Origin: Niallia circulans NBRC 13626
Lineage (GTDB): Bacteria; Bacillota; Bacilli; Bacillales; Cytobacillaceae
Reading direction: 5' to 3'
DNA length: 64,000 bases
Assembly (NCBI RefSeq): GCF_001591585.1
Contig: NZ_BCVE01000012.1
Coordinates: 62,001-126,000 of the forward strand
Position numbers and translations under genes: made by a program. The notes under the pieces are model-generated. The model did no database searches and was not told where the DNA came from. It was given only the letters and a program-made list of their open reading frames with translations. Positions 45,822-54,466 of the stretch are shown here, piece after piece. Numbering within the stretch: position 1 is the stretch's first letter; every line of letters begins with the position of its first letter.

Positions 45822-45997
45822 TATAAATCCCCCTCTTTTGATTAATTGAAAACTGTATATTAAAATAATATAGAATTTTCAATTAATTTAAAATAAAAAT
45901 TTTTCCATTTGCTTTATTACTAATAATGCATTCATTATAACTTTTTGTTTATTTATATACAAGAAAACTATTTGAATTTTCGTAAAATTCCATAGAA

Positions 45998-46042
45998 AAA
46001 AAAAGAAGTCCCTCTTTCTGGTTTAAAGAAGGAACTCCTTTT
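45998..46042 (-). terminator. Terminator of aspartokinase gene
   Basis: An imperfect stem between AAAAAAGAAGTCCCTCTTT and AAAGAAGGAACTCCTTTTT, with A-rich sequence upstream that gives a T-run on the minus strand. It lies 8 nt after the yclM stop. Confidence 0.6.
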
Positions 46043-46049
46043 TCTCTTT

Positions 46050-47396
46050 CTATACAAAAAACTCTTCATACAAAGCTTTTACAGCTTTTTTGACAACTGT
46101 TTCTTTTACTCCGAACATCATGCTTACTTCAGAAGAACCTTGGTTAATCATTTCAATATTCACTCCCGCTTTCGCGAGTGCTGTGGATGCACGGGCATTT
46201 GTACCGATATTACGTCGCATCCCTTCCCCTACAAGCATGATAAGCGCTAAATCGTGTTCTACTTTTATTTCTTCTACTTGTAGTTCCTCGGATATTCTGG
46301 TCAAAATCTCCTGTTCGCTTTTTCTTGTCAATTGATCTTGGCGTAAAACAATTGTTAAATCATCAATTCCAGACGGCATATGTTCATACGAAATATGATA
46401 ATCCTCTAATATTGATAGAACTTTTCTGGCAAACCCTACTTCACGATTCATTAAATATTTACTAATATAGATGGAACAAAATCCCTTATCATTAGCAATA
46501 CCAATTACAGGACCATTGATATTATTTCTTGAGGAGACTATTCTAGTTCCTGATGCGGATGGATTATTTGTATTTCTCACTTGAACAGGAATACCTGCAC
46601 GATACGCCGGAATTAAAGCTTCAGCATGAAATACAGAGAAGCCGGCATATGATAATTCACGCATTTCCCGATAAGTAAGTTCCTTAATTTCTTTCGGCTG
46701 CGTTACAATGGAAGGATTTACAGAGTAAACAGCATCCACATCTGTAAAGTTTTCATACAACTCCGCTTTCACGCCATTGGCGAGAATCGCTCCCGTAATA
46801 TCTGATCCACTTCTTGAAAATGTCACTACATCTCCCGCTTCACTGTAACCAAAAAAACCTGGAAATACAATTATTCGCTTCTCTTCTCTTAAGGAATATA
46901 ACCGATCATAAGATTCAGAAAGCACTTGAGCATTTCCGGGATCATCACTAACAATCAAGCCCGCTTCCTTTGGACTAATATAAATGGCATCTAATCCTCT
47001 GGTTTTAAAGAAATGTGCAACTAATTTAGCATTATTATCCTCTCCGCTGGCCTTCATTGCTTCCATAAAAGCATCTTTATTAGAGTATTTATTTATTAAA
47101 TCCAATAAGTCGTTTTTAATGTTTGTTATAATATCACTCGATAAGTCCAATTCTTTAGCAATACTAGCATATCTGTCTAATACTTCCTCTAAATAAGGAG
47201 AATAATCACTTCCATTTACTACTGCTTGCGCACATTGGATTAATAAATCTGTTACCTTCGTATCTGAATCATATCTTTTTCCAGGTGCAGACACGACGAC
47301 AATCCTTCTCTCCTTATCTGCCTTTACTATTTGTAATACCTTTTCCAATTGCTTCCCTGTAGCTAGAGAACTACCCCCAAATTTGACAACCTTCAT
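46050..47396 (-). CDS. yclM: Aspartokinase III (YclM type)
   Basis: 448 residues from MKVVKFGGSSLATGKQL, with GGGAG 8 nt upstream; GTG at 47411 is an alternative. The kinase domain (1-290) has KFGGSS, VVVSAPGKR, FPGFFGYSEAGDVVTFSRSGSDITGAILA and FTDVDAVYS. Two ACT domains follow (FCSIYISKYLMNREVGFARKVL and LALIMLVGEGMRRNIGTNARASTALAKAGVNIEMINQGSSE). It makes aspartyl phosphate for lysine, threonine and methionine synthesis. The length and sequence fit the monomer-encoded third isozyme rather than LysC or DapG. Monocistronic. Confidence 0.93.
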   Translation of the reverse strand: MKVVKFGGSSLATGKQLEKVLQIVKADKERRIVVVSAPGKRYDSDTKVTDLLIQCAQAVVNGSDYSPYLEEVLDRYASIAKELDLSSDIITNIKNDLLDLINKYSNKDAFMEAMKASGEDNNAKLVAHFFKTRGLDAIYISPKEAGLIVSDDPGNAQVLSESYDRLYSLREEKRIIVFPGFFGYSEAGDVVTFSRSGSDITGAILANGVKAELYENFTDVDAVYSVNPSIVTQPKEIKELTYREMRELSYAGFSVFHAEALIPAYRAGIPVQVRNTNNPSASGTRIVSSRNNINGPVIGIANDKGFCSIYISKYLMNREVGFARKVLSILEDYHISYEHMPSGIDDLTIVLRQDQLTRKSEQEILTRISEELQVEEIKVEHDLALIMLVGEGMRRNIGTNARASTALAKAGVNIEMINQGSSEVSMMFGVKETVVKKAVKALYEEFFV

Positions 47397-47439
47397 TTCG
47401 CCAACTCCCACTGATTGTTAAATAGTAACAATTTTCTAA

Positions 47440-47530
47440 ATTGTTCACTATGGCTATTATCACTATTTCATGATAAATAATCAAGTCATTTCCACTCTAA
47501 AAATACATTTGTTTTTATAGAGTGAACAAT
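47440..47530. promoter_or_regulatory. Nested inverted repeats upstream of yclM
   Basis: ATTGTTCACT (47440-47449) is the exact reverse complement of AGTGAACAAT (47521-47530). Inside lies a second pairing, CACTCTAAAAA with TTTTTATAGAGTG. The structure sits 44-134 nt before the yclM start. It could be an operator pair or a leader fold. The sequence does not show a lysine riboswitch. Confidence 0.35.
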
Positions 47531-47855
47531 AATATTTTTTCACTTGGCTTCTTCTCTATGAATATTAAAATAAAACTGGTAATTAATGTTATTTTTCATT
47601 TTGAGATAATCGCTATTAACGCTTTAATAAAGACTTTTATCCAACAATGGAGAGCTTCTTTAAGTTGTTTATTGGAAATAATAATCCAAAATACTTTCAT
47701 TTATGTAAATTTTACGTTAAACTAATATTTAGTTAAACGAAATTTATTGTGCATTTACCAACAATCTCCTCATTCCTCCTTTCGTACTCCATCCGTTTTA
47801 GATGGAGGAAACCTTAATAAAATCTCTACTATATTAGAAAGAAGTGTTTTACAAA
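47531..47855. other. AT-rich intergenic stretch before the MFS gene
   Basis: No gene recognised. A short hydrophobic plus-strand reading here has no ribosome binding site. The complementary TCCATCC/GGATGGA sequence near 47790-47810 is a weak hairpin. Confidence 0.4.
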
Positions 47856-49073
47856 ATGGAAACCCAAAAATATTCAAAACGAAACTTAGGAATCATGTGG
47901 TTCGCTAACTTTTTTATAAGTGCCTGCATGACTATGGTTCTCCCATTTTTATCGCTTTATATTGAATCATTTGGTCAATATTCACCTGAATTTGTGCAGC
48001 ATTGGTCGGGGCTTTGTTTCTCTGTGACCTTTGTAGCAGCTTTCTTGTTTTCACCGATATGGGGAAAAATTGGCGATAAATTTGGGAGAAAAACGATTCT
48101 TATCATTTTAGCAATCGGCTTAGGCATTTCCATCTTTCTGATGAGTTTTGCCAATTCTGTATGGGAAGTCTTTATTCTTCGTTTTTTCACGGGATTTTTC
48201 ACAGGATTTATCCCAATGTCACAAGCATTTATCTCCACTCAAACTCCCAAAAAAACTGCTGGTAAGGTATTAGGAACCTTACAGACAGGAAGTATTACTG
48301 GCGCATTGATTGGTCCGTTACTTGGAGGAGTATTAGCAGATAGTTTCGGCTATGCGGCAACTTTCCGATTTACTTCTCTTGCTATCTTTATATCTGCAAT
48401 TCTAGTATTTACAACAAAAGAGTTTGTCCTGCCTGCTCAAAAGGGCACGAAAAGCAGCTATACAAGCAGAGAGGTATTAGCCTATATTCTAAAAAACCCT
48501 GTATTCATTACCGTTCTGCTTATCTCAGCCTTTATACAAATTGCCCATTTCAGCATCCAGCCTATTCTGTCTTTATATGTCAGTAAATTGCATGGTCCAG
48601 AGAATATTGCGTTTTTCGCTGGTCTAGCTTTCTCAGCTGCAGGTTTAGGAAATTTACTAATGGCACGGAAATGGGGAGAAATGGGAGATCGATCTGGTCA
48701 CCTTAAAGTACTTGTTATTCTCTTGTTTATTGCCGGAATTATCTATTTCCCGGGAGGATTTGTTAATCAATACTGGCAATTGCTGATTATCCGCTTTATT
48801 CTCGGTGTAGCAATCGGAGGCATGGTTCCTGTACGTATTGCTTATATTCGACAAGAAGTACCTATTGCTATGCAAGGAGAAGTAATGGGATATGAAACAA
48901 GTCTTCGTTTTCTCGGTAATATAATCGGTCCTGCACTTGGTGGACTAATTGCAGGTAACTTTGGGTTCTCTATGGTATTCTTTTCAACTAGTATTCTCTT
49001 ATTAGCAAGCGGTATTTTCCTATTTTTAATGATGCACCGCCATCCTAAACTAGCTAAACATTCGATTTCTTAA
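47856..49073 (+). CDS. MFS-type drug efflux transporter
   Basis: 405 residues from METQKYSKRNLGIMW; GTG at 47844 is an in-frame alternative and neither has a strong ribosome binding site. It has twelve membrane helices. The MFS motif A is GKIGDKFGRKTIL after helix 2, and its relic is in the second half (GEMGDRSGHLKVL). The antiporter motif C-like GSITGALIGPLLGGVLADSFGY lies in helix 5. It is related to multidrug resistance proteins of the YfmO/MdtG group. The substrate is unknown. Monocistronic. Confidence 0.85.
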   Translation: METQKYSKRNLGIMWFANFFISACMTMVLPFLSLYIESFGQYSPEFVQHWSGLCFSVTFVAAFLFSPIWGKIGDKFGRKTILIILAIGLGISIFLMSFANSVWEVFILRFFTGFFTGFIPMSQAFISTQTPKKTAGKVLGTLQTGSITGALIGPLLGGVLADSFGYAATFRFTSLAIFISAILVFTTKEFVLPAQKGTKSSYTSREVLAYILKNPVFITVLLISAFIQIAHFSIQPILSLYVSKLHGPENIAFFAGLAFSAAGLGNLLMARKWGEMGDRSGHLKVLVILLFIAGIIYFPGGFVNQYWQLLIIRFILGVAIGGMVPVRIAYIRQEVPIAMQGEVMGYETSLRFLGNIIGPALGGLIAGNFGFSMVFFSTSILLLASGIFLFLMMHRHPKLAKHSIS

Positions 49074-49164
49074 CGATTTAACGGCTGTGTAAATACTAAC
49101 GATTTTTCCATTTTATGATGTATAATAAAATGGAAAAATACTTGTCATCATAAGGAGGATAACT

Positions 49165-49401
49165 ATGGCTAAATCAAAGGCAAGAAAGAAACGCTACAAA
49201 GTGCTGCGTGAACATGGTTTTGATACAACGATGCGCAGAGGATCTTGGGGCAGCATTGTACCAATCACGAAAATAACAAAAACAAAGAAAGAACGCATGA
49301 CACGAAATGAAAAGAAATATAAACAAAACCATTCTTCTAGATATGATGAGAATGGTTTTTATTTTTTGCCAATGATTTTTGGATTTAATATTCTTCTTTG
49401 A
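49165..49401 (+). CDS. Small very basic protein; C-terminus read through a terminator-like hairpin
   Basis: 78 residues. The first 55 are strongly basic (MAKSKARKKRYKVLREHGFD, then TKITKTKKERMTRNEKKYKQ), suggesting nucleic-acid or ribosome binding. The tail is encoded by a hairpin plus T-run (49325-49368), giving the aromatic GFYFLPMIFGFNILL, out of character with the rest. An ancestral stop codon near 49325 may have been lost. AAGGAGGA lies 5 nt before the ATG, so the start is firm. The family was not recognised. Confidence 0.65.
   Translation: MAKSKARKKRYKVLREHGFDTTMRRGSWGSIVPITKITKTKKERMTRNEKKYKQNHSSRYDENGFYFLPMIFGFNILL
49325..49368 (+). terminator. Terminator within the 3' end of the small basic gene
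   Basis: AAAACCATTCT (49325-49335) and AGAATGGTTTT (49349-49359) form an 11-bp perfect stem with a 13-nt loop, followed by TTTTTATTTTTT. Classic intrinsic terminator form. It also faces the convergent LysR gene. Confidence 0.8.
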
Positions 49402-50287
49402 CATATTTCCTGCAAATTTCAATAAAATTCTCCACCATTGCGGAGCGCTTTTCGTTTTTTCTCGTACATATTGCTATTTTATTTGTCACCCTAATATCCT
49501 TTACAAATACTCTTGCTAACTTCTTATTCTTTACATAATCTCTTATCACTATTGACGATACAAAATTAACACCATACCCCGTTAAAACAGAATGAATGGC
49601 TTCATTTATGCCATTAAATTGTAGAGCAATTTTGGGTGGAGGAACTTGATATATTTGACATAAAGAGAATAATCTTTCCCTCGTAGAACTCCCCTTTTCC
49701 CTCATTATAAAAGGTTCTTTCACAATCTCGGATAAAGTGACCTGCTTATTTGCCAATCGATGATTTGCTGATACAACAAACCATATTTCATCTTCAACTA
49801 TTTCCTCAGCCAATATATTGTCATGAAAATGCTCCATCCATCCTCCCGCATACATTGCAATGTCTGCCTTGTAATGAATTAATTGATCAAATGCTGCATG
49901 CGAATTACTAGTAGTCAAATTAAATTCAATCTCTTCATTCTCAGCTTTAAAAACTGCAGCACAAGCAGGAATGACAAAATTTGCTGGCAAATAAGTTGCC
50001 GCAACAGAAAGCCTGCCTTTTCTGGACAAATAATAATCTTCTACAAAATCATCCAATTTCTGTTCATAAGAAAATAATATTTCTGCTTGTTCTGCCAATA
50101 ATGATCCAAACTCTGTAAGTTTAAATTTCCTTCCATCTTTTATAAACAATGGAATACCTATTTCTTTCTCAAACTGCTTTATTTGACTAGAAACAGCTGG
50201 TTGACTAATTCTTAATAATTCTGCCGCCTTTGTAAAACTCCTATCTCTTGCAACATGATAAAACAATCTTAATCCGTGAATATTCAT
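49385..50287 (-). CDS. LysR-family transcriptional regulator
   Basis: 300 residues. The N-terminal winged helix is LRLFYHVARDRSFTKAAELLRISQPAVSSQIKQFEKEIGIPLF. A periplasmic-binding-protein-like effector domain (about 90-295) follows. It is divergently transcribed from an O-methyltransferase gene, the usual arrangement for a LysR regulator and its target. The 111-bp gap contains a 20-bp AT palindrome. It overlaps the end of the small basic gene by 17 nt on the opposite strand. Confidence 0.92.
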   Translation of the reverse strand: MNIHGLRLFYHVARDRSFTKAAELLRISQPAVSSQIKQFEKEIGIPLFIKDGRKFKLTEFGSLLAEQAEILFSYEQKLDDFVEDYYLSRKGRLSVAATYLPANFVIPACAAVFKAENEEIEFNLTTSNSHAAFDQLIHYKADIAMYAGGWMEHFHDNILAEEIVEDEIWFVVSANHRLANKQVTLSEIVKEPFIMREKGSSTRERLFSLCQIYQVPPPKIALQFNGINEAIHSVLTGYGVNFVSSIVIRDYVKNKKLARVFVKDIRVTNKIAICTRKNEKRSAMVENFIEICRKYVKEEY

Positions 50288-50323
50288 CCTACCCCAACCT
50301 TACATAATTATTTCTTATATAAC

Positions 50324-50343
50324 TATAAAATATATATATTTTA
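50324..50343. promoter_or_regulatory. 20-bp perfect palindrome in the lysR/methyltransferase promoter region
   Basis: ATAAAATATATATATTTTAT is its own reverse complement and sits midway between the divergent starts. It could be the LysR operator, but AT-rich palindromes also arise by chance. Confidence 0.35.
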
Positions 50344-50398
50344 TTAATACGTTATGGAAGCATATACTAAAATTATAAAGAACAAGGAGATGATTAAG

Positions 50399-51067
50399 GT
50401 GACAGAAAATCAAGTTTGGAATGCAGTTGATCACTATTTAATTAATAGGTTACAACCACACAACACCAAAATGAAAAAATTACTTCAGAATAATAGAGAT
50501 AATAATCTTCCAGAGATTGACGTAAGTCCTACTCAAGGTAAAATGCTTTGGATGCTTGCTAAAATGATGGGGGCGCACAGAATACTTGAAATAGGTACAC
50601 TAGGAGGATATAGTACCACTTGGCTAGCAATGGCTCTTCCTGAAGATGGTAAAGTAATAACATTAGAAAATAATAATAATCATATTAAGGTAGCTAAAGA
50701 AAACTTTCAACTATCCGGTCTCGAGAAAAAAATCACCATTATGGAAGACAACGCTCTTACTTCTTTATCAGAGCTCCTAAAAAATAATATGGATGAATTC
50801 GATTTTATATTTATTGACGCTGACAAACCTAATAATCCCCTATACATTGATTACGCCATTAAATTAGCAAGAAAGGGAGCCGTGATTGTTGCTGACAATA
50901 TTGTTCGTAACGGAGATATAGTAGCTGAAAACAGTCAAGATGAAAAAGTACTAGGAATCCGACGCTTTATCGATATCCTTTCCAAAGACTCCCGAGTAGA
51001 GTCAGTTGGAATACAAACTGTTGGGTTAAAAGGCTATGATGGTTTCATCCTTAGCTATGTAAAATAA
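50399..51067 (+). CDS. O-methyltransferase (class I, family 3)
   Basis: 222 residues from GTG at 50399, with AAGGAG 9 nt upstream. An ATG at 50354 has no ribosome binding site. Motif I is RILEIGTLGGYSTTWLA, the acidic strand-2 end is VITLENNNNH, the metal-binding Asp motif is FDFIFIDADKPNNPLYIDYAI and the second metal motif is GAVIVADNIVRNG. The family methylates catechol-like hydroxyls with a divalent metal. It is probably the target of the divergent LysR protein. The substrate is unknown. Confidence 0.88.
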   Translation: MTENQVWNAVDHYLINRLQPHNTKMKKLLQNNRDNNLPEIDVSPTQGKMLWMLAKMMGAHRILEIGTLGGYSTTWLAMALPEDGKVITLENNNNHIKVAKENFQLSGLEKKITIMEDNALTSLSELLKNNMDEFDFIFIDADKPNNPLYIDYAIKLARKGAVIVADNIVRNGDIVAENSQDEKVLGIRRFIDILSKDSRVESVGIQTVGLKGYDGFILSYVK

Positions 51068-51315
51068 AGTGAAACTTCTATCAGTGATGGTTTTCCTCCT
51101 CCCCCACTAATGGTTAGTTGAACCAATCAGACCTTTACAGGCAGTTAGTTGACTCCTACCTATCTTCCTCTTGAGGAGGGAGTCTTCCTGTCCGTTAAGA
51201 GTGGAATAATCAGGAATATCCCTCCCTATTATCCCCATACAATAAGACATTGCCTAAACCTTTACGTCCTTATATAATATATGCAATTACTAATTTGCGA
51301 TAAAGGGGATTGACC

Positions 51316-52038
51316 GTGGAAAGTATTAAAGTAGCAGAACAAGAACAACACACACTCTCCTATTTAGATGGAGTGAAAGACTGTATTCCAACCTTACTTG
51401 GTTATATCAGCATTGGCCTCGCAATGGGAGTAGTCGGTGTATCATCCGGCTTATCTATCCTGCATGTTTTCCTGCTTGCTACATTTGTTTATGCAGGGGC
51501 TTCCCAGTTTATTATTTGTGCAATGATTGCAGCTGCAAGTCCCATCAGCGCAATTATACTTACAACATTTATTGTAAATTTGCGTCACTTATTGTTAAGT
51601 TCCGCTCTAGCACCTAAATTCACCCAATATTCTATACAGAAAAACATTGGTATTGGCAGTCTTGTAACAGATGAATCATTTGGAGTAGCGATTACCAAGA
51701 TTGCTAGAAAAGAGCCAGTTAATGATCGATGGATGAACGGACTAAATCTGACTGCCTACCTTGTTTGGATTGCAGCTTGTACTGTCGGAGGATATATCGG
51801 AGGGTGGTTTCCCGATCCTGAACAATTCGGATTAGATTATGCCTTGCCAGCTATGTTTATTGCATTGCTGATTATCCAGCTGCAAACAATTGAACCTACT
51901 AAACTAAAACACTATTTATTGTTAATCACATTGATGATTATCTGCATGCTTTTCTTCTCTACTTTTTTATCAAGTAGCTTAAGTGTCATTATATCAACAA
52001 TCATTGTTGCTACAATTGGGGTGGTGACAGATAAATGA
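51316..52038 (+). CDS. azlC: Branched-chain amino acid exporter subunit AzlC
   Basis: 240 residues, starting at GTG with AAGGGG 7 nt upstream (TTG at 51310 is less likely). AzlC signature: CIPTLLGYISIGLAMGVVG and FVYAGASQFIICAMIAA, then TTFIVNLRHLLLSSALAP. It has about six membrane helices. With AzlD it exports branched-chain amino acids or analogues such as 4-azaleucine. It overlaps azlD by 4 nt. The 248-nt upstream gap contains a GACTCC/GGAGTC hairpin but no T-box motif. Confidence 0.92.
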   Translation: MESIKVAEQEQHTLSYLDGVKDCIPTLLGYISIGLAMGVVGVSSGLSILHVFLLATFVYAGASQFIICAMIAAASPISAIILTTFIVNLRHLLLSSALAPKFTQYSIQKNIGIGSLVTDESFGVAITKIARKEPVNDRWMNGLNLTAYLVWIAACTVGGYIGGWFPDPEQFGLDYALPAMFIALLIIQLQTIEPTKLKHYLLLITLMIICMLFFSTFLSSSLSVIISTIIVATIGVVTDK

Positions 52039-52361
52039 TGAGCAATATGAGCTTTTTTCTTTTATTAATCGGCTGTACTATCGTAACCTTTATTCCAAGA
52101 GTAATTCCATTTTTAGTGGCGCGCAATTTCACGATTTCAGCACCTGTCGAAAAGTGGCTTTCCTACCTTCCAGTATGCATTTTTACTGGCTTAATTGTAG
52201 AAAGTCTTATAGGAACCACCGAAAGCAATAGTATTAGCATTAACTGGGAAGCGCTTCTTGCGACGATTCCTACGATAATTGTTGCTTTTCTTAGTAAAAG
52301 TTTATTAACTACTGTATTATTCGGAGTTGTGTGTATGGCTGTTGTGAGATTGGTATTGTAG
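52035..52361 (+). CDS. azlD: Branched-chain amino acid exporter subunit AzlD
   Basis: 108 residues with three or four membrane helices. The conserved TFIPRVIPFLVARNFTISAPVEKWLSYLPVCIFTGLIVESL is the AzlD hallmark. It is the small partner of AzlC and is translated by stop-start overlap with it. A clear terminator follows 10 nt after the stop. Confidence 0.9.
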   Translation: MMSNMSFFLLLIGCTIVTFIPRVIPFLVARNFTISAPVEKWLSYLPVCIFTGLIVESLIGTTESNSISINWEALLATIPTIIVAFLSKSLLTTVLFGVVCMAVVRLVL

Positions 52362-52370
52362 CTATTATGT

Positions 52371-52407
52371 AAAAAGCTTCTTTTAGTTTATAAAAGAGGC
52401 TTTTTAT
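52371..52407 (+). terminator. Terminator of azlCD
   Basis: AAAAAGCTTCTTTT (52371-52384) pairs with AAAAGAGGCTTTTT (52392-52405) with one mismatch and a 7-nt loop, then ATT. Confidence 0.8.
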
Positions 52408-52753
52408 TATGATGAATGCTTTTTTCTTCTGGCTCCTTCCTTATCAGCTTTCATCATTTTATGAACACCACTTTTTCGGTTTTCCTCCGCCTTATAAACA
52501 ATATTCACCACTTAATAAAATGGATAACTTTAACAAAAATATCCATAACCTTACAAGAAACCATGGAAATCCATAAAAATTAACAAATTTATTGTACTTT
52601 CGTTTCCTTTCTATGAAGTTTATAATAAAATATTGGTTATATTATTGATATAATCATACTAAGATCGTTTGGATATTTTCGATAGAGACGAATGGCTAAG
52701 CTAAATATTTTATTCTAAAAGTATTCATACATATTAGAAAGGTGGCTATAATC
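52408..52753 (+). other. Leader/promoter region of glnS
   Basis: About 345 bases with no gene. Two TATAAT hexamers (near 52620 and 52650) are candidate -10 boxes, though neither has a clear -35 at 17 nt. A T-box antiterminator sequence was looked for and not found. Confidence 0.4.
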
Positions 52754-54403
52754 TTGGAGATGGGCTCTAATTTTATAAAAAACATCATGAAAGAAGATTT
52801 AGAAACTGGGAAGCATGATACGGTTATCACGCGTTTTCCGCCAGAACCAAATGGATATCTGCATATTGGTCATGCAAAGTCAATTTTTATTAACTTTGGA
52901 CTAGCAGATGAATTTGGAGGTAAGACAAACTTACGCTTCGACGATACAAACCCTTTAAAAGAGGACATTGAATATGTAAACTCTATTAAGGAAGATGTAG
53001 AATGGCTCGGATATGAATGGGAAAATTTATTATTTGCATCTGACTATTTCGAGGAAATGTACAACCGTGCAGTCTTATTAATAAAAAAAGGGCTCGCTTA
53101 TGTTGATGATTTATCAGCCGATGAAATTCGCGAATATCGCGGAACGTTAACAGAGCCAGGAAAAGAAAGTCCTTATCGTAATCGCACAGTGGAAGAAAAT
53201 CTTCAATTATTTGAGGCAATGCGCAATGGCGAATTCGGTAATGGCGAGAAGGTTCTTCGTGCAAAAATTGATATGGCTTCGCCTAATATTAACTTAAGGG
53301 ATCCTGTTATTTATCGTATTGCCCATGCTACTCACCACAATACAGGCGATAAATGGTGTATTTATCCAATGTACGCATTCGCTCATCCAATAGAGGATGC
53401 AATTGAGGGCGTAACACACTCACTTTGTACAACAGAATTCGAAGATCAACGTCCTCTATATGATTGGGTTGTTCGCGAATGTGAGATGGAAAGCACGCCA
53501 CAACAAATCGAATTTGGCCGTTTAAATATTACGAATACCGTAATGAGCAAACGTAAATTAAAGCTTCTTGTGGACGAAAACTATGTGGATGGCTGGGATG
53601 ATCCACGCATGCCTACCATTTCTGGCTTAAGAAGAAAAGGAGTTACCCCTGAAGCAATCCGTAATTTCTGTATGGAATTAGGAATTTCAAAAGGCTCTGG
53701 TGCAGTGGACTCTGCCATGCTTGATCACTTTGTACGGGAAGATTTAAAATTAAAAGCACCTCGTACGATGGGTGTTCTAAATCCGTTAAAAGTAGTTATT
53801 ACTAACTATCCGGAAGGTCAAGTAGAAATGCTAGAAGCGGAAAACAATCCAGAAAATCCGGAGATGGGCACTAGACAAATTCCATTCTCTCGTGAAATTT
53901 ATATTGAACAAGAAGACTTTATGGAGAATCCTCCAAAAAAATATTTCCGCTTGTTCCCTGGTAATGAAGTGCGTTTGAAGCATGCTTACTTTATTAAGTG
54001 CGAAGAAGTAATTAAAGATGAAGAAGGCAATGTAATCGAGCTTCATTGTACGTATGATAAAGAAACAAAAAGTGGAAGTGGGTTTACTGGTAGAAAAGTA
54101 AAAGGAACATTGCATTGGGTAGAAGCATCTCAAGCTATCCCTGCGGAGTTTCGTTTATTTGAACCGCTAATTACCGATGAAGATGAGGAAATGGAAGAAG
54201 GAAAAACGTTCTTAGATTATGTAAATCCAAATTCTCTCGAAGTCATTCAAGGCTTTATTGAGCCAAATATGAAGGATGTTAAGCCACAAGATAAATTCCA
54301 ATTTTTCCGCCACGGATATTTCAATGTGGATCCTAAATATACCACTTCAGAAAAGCCGGTATTTAATCGCATCGTTTCCTTGAAAAGCTCCTTTAAACTT
54401 TAA
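52754..54403 (+). CDS. glnS: Glutaminyl-tRNA synthetase
   Basis: 549 residues, with the start placed at TTG because AAAGGTGG is 8 nt upstream; ATG at 52760 is in frame. Class I synthetase motifs are [16 protein letters not shown] (HIGH) and VMSKRKL (KMSKS-type). The GlnRS-specific catalytic region is [39 protein letters not shown], and a beta-barrel anticodon domain follows (from about 335). It charges tRNA-Gln directly. Most Bacillaceae make Gln-tRNA by amidation with GatCAB, so a full GlnRS suggests transfer. No GatCAB genes are in the window. Confidence 0.94.
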   Translation: MEMGSNFIKNIMKEDLETGKHDTVITRFPPEPNGYLHIGHAKSIFINFGLADEFGGKTNLRFDDTNPLKEDIEYVNSIKEDVEWLGYEWENLLFASDYFEEMYNRAVLLIKKGLAYVDDLSADEIREYRGTLTEPGKESPYRNRTVEENLQLFEAMRNGEFGNGEKVLRAKIDMASPNINLRDPVIYRIAHATHHNTGDKWCIYPMYAFAHPIEDAIEGVTHSLCTTEFEDQRPLYDWVVRECEMESTPQQIEFGRLNITNTVMSKRKLKLLVDENYVDGWDDPRMPTISGLRRKGVTPEAIRNFCMELGISKGSGAVDSAMLDHFVREDLKLKAPRTMGVLNPLKVVITNYPEGQVEMLEAENNPENPEMGTRQIPFSREIYIEQEDFMENPPKKYFRLFPGNEVRLKHAYFIKCEEVIKDEEGNVIELHCTYDKETKSGSGFTGRKVKGTLHWVEASQAIPAEFRLFEPLITDEDEEMEEGKTFLDYVNPNSLEVIQGFIEPNMKDVKPQDKFQFFRHGYFNVDPKYTTSEKPVFNRIVSLKSSFKL

Positions 54404-54413
54404 GCAATAGAAT

Positions 54414-54460
54414 AAAGGGAGGAGAATAATCGATAAGTCGACTATTCTCCTCCCTTTTTA
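54414..54460. terminator. Bidirectional terminator between glnS and the TPR protein
   Basis: AAAGGGAGGAGAATA (54414-54428) and TATTCTCCTCCCTTT (54443-54457) form a perfect 15-bp stem followed by TTTTTATA. It separates convergent genes. Confidence 0.85.
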
Positions 54461-54466
54461 TATGGC

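Noticed and set aside
47522-47725. 67-codon plus-strand ORF upstream of the MFS gene
   Set aside because: It has no ribosome binding site, an AT-driven Ile/Phe/Asn composition, and overlaps the inverted-repeat region of yclM.
51068-51315. Riboswitch or T-box upstream of azlC
   Set aside because: A GACTCC/GGAGTC hairpin exists, but no conserved riboswitch core or T-box motif could be found.
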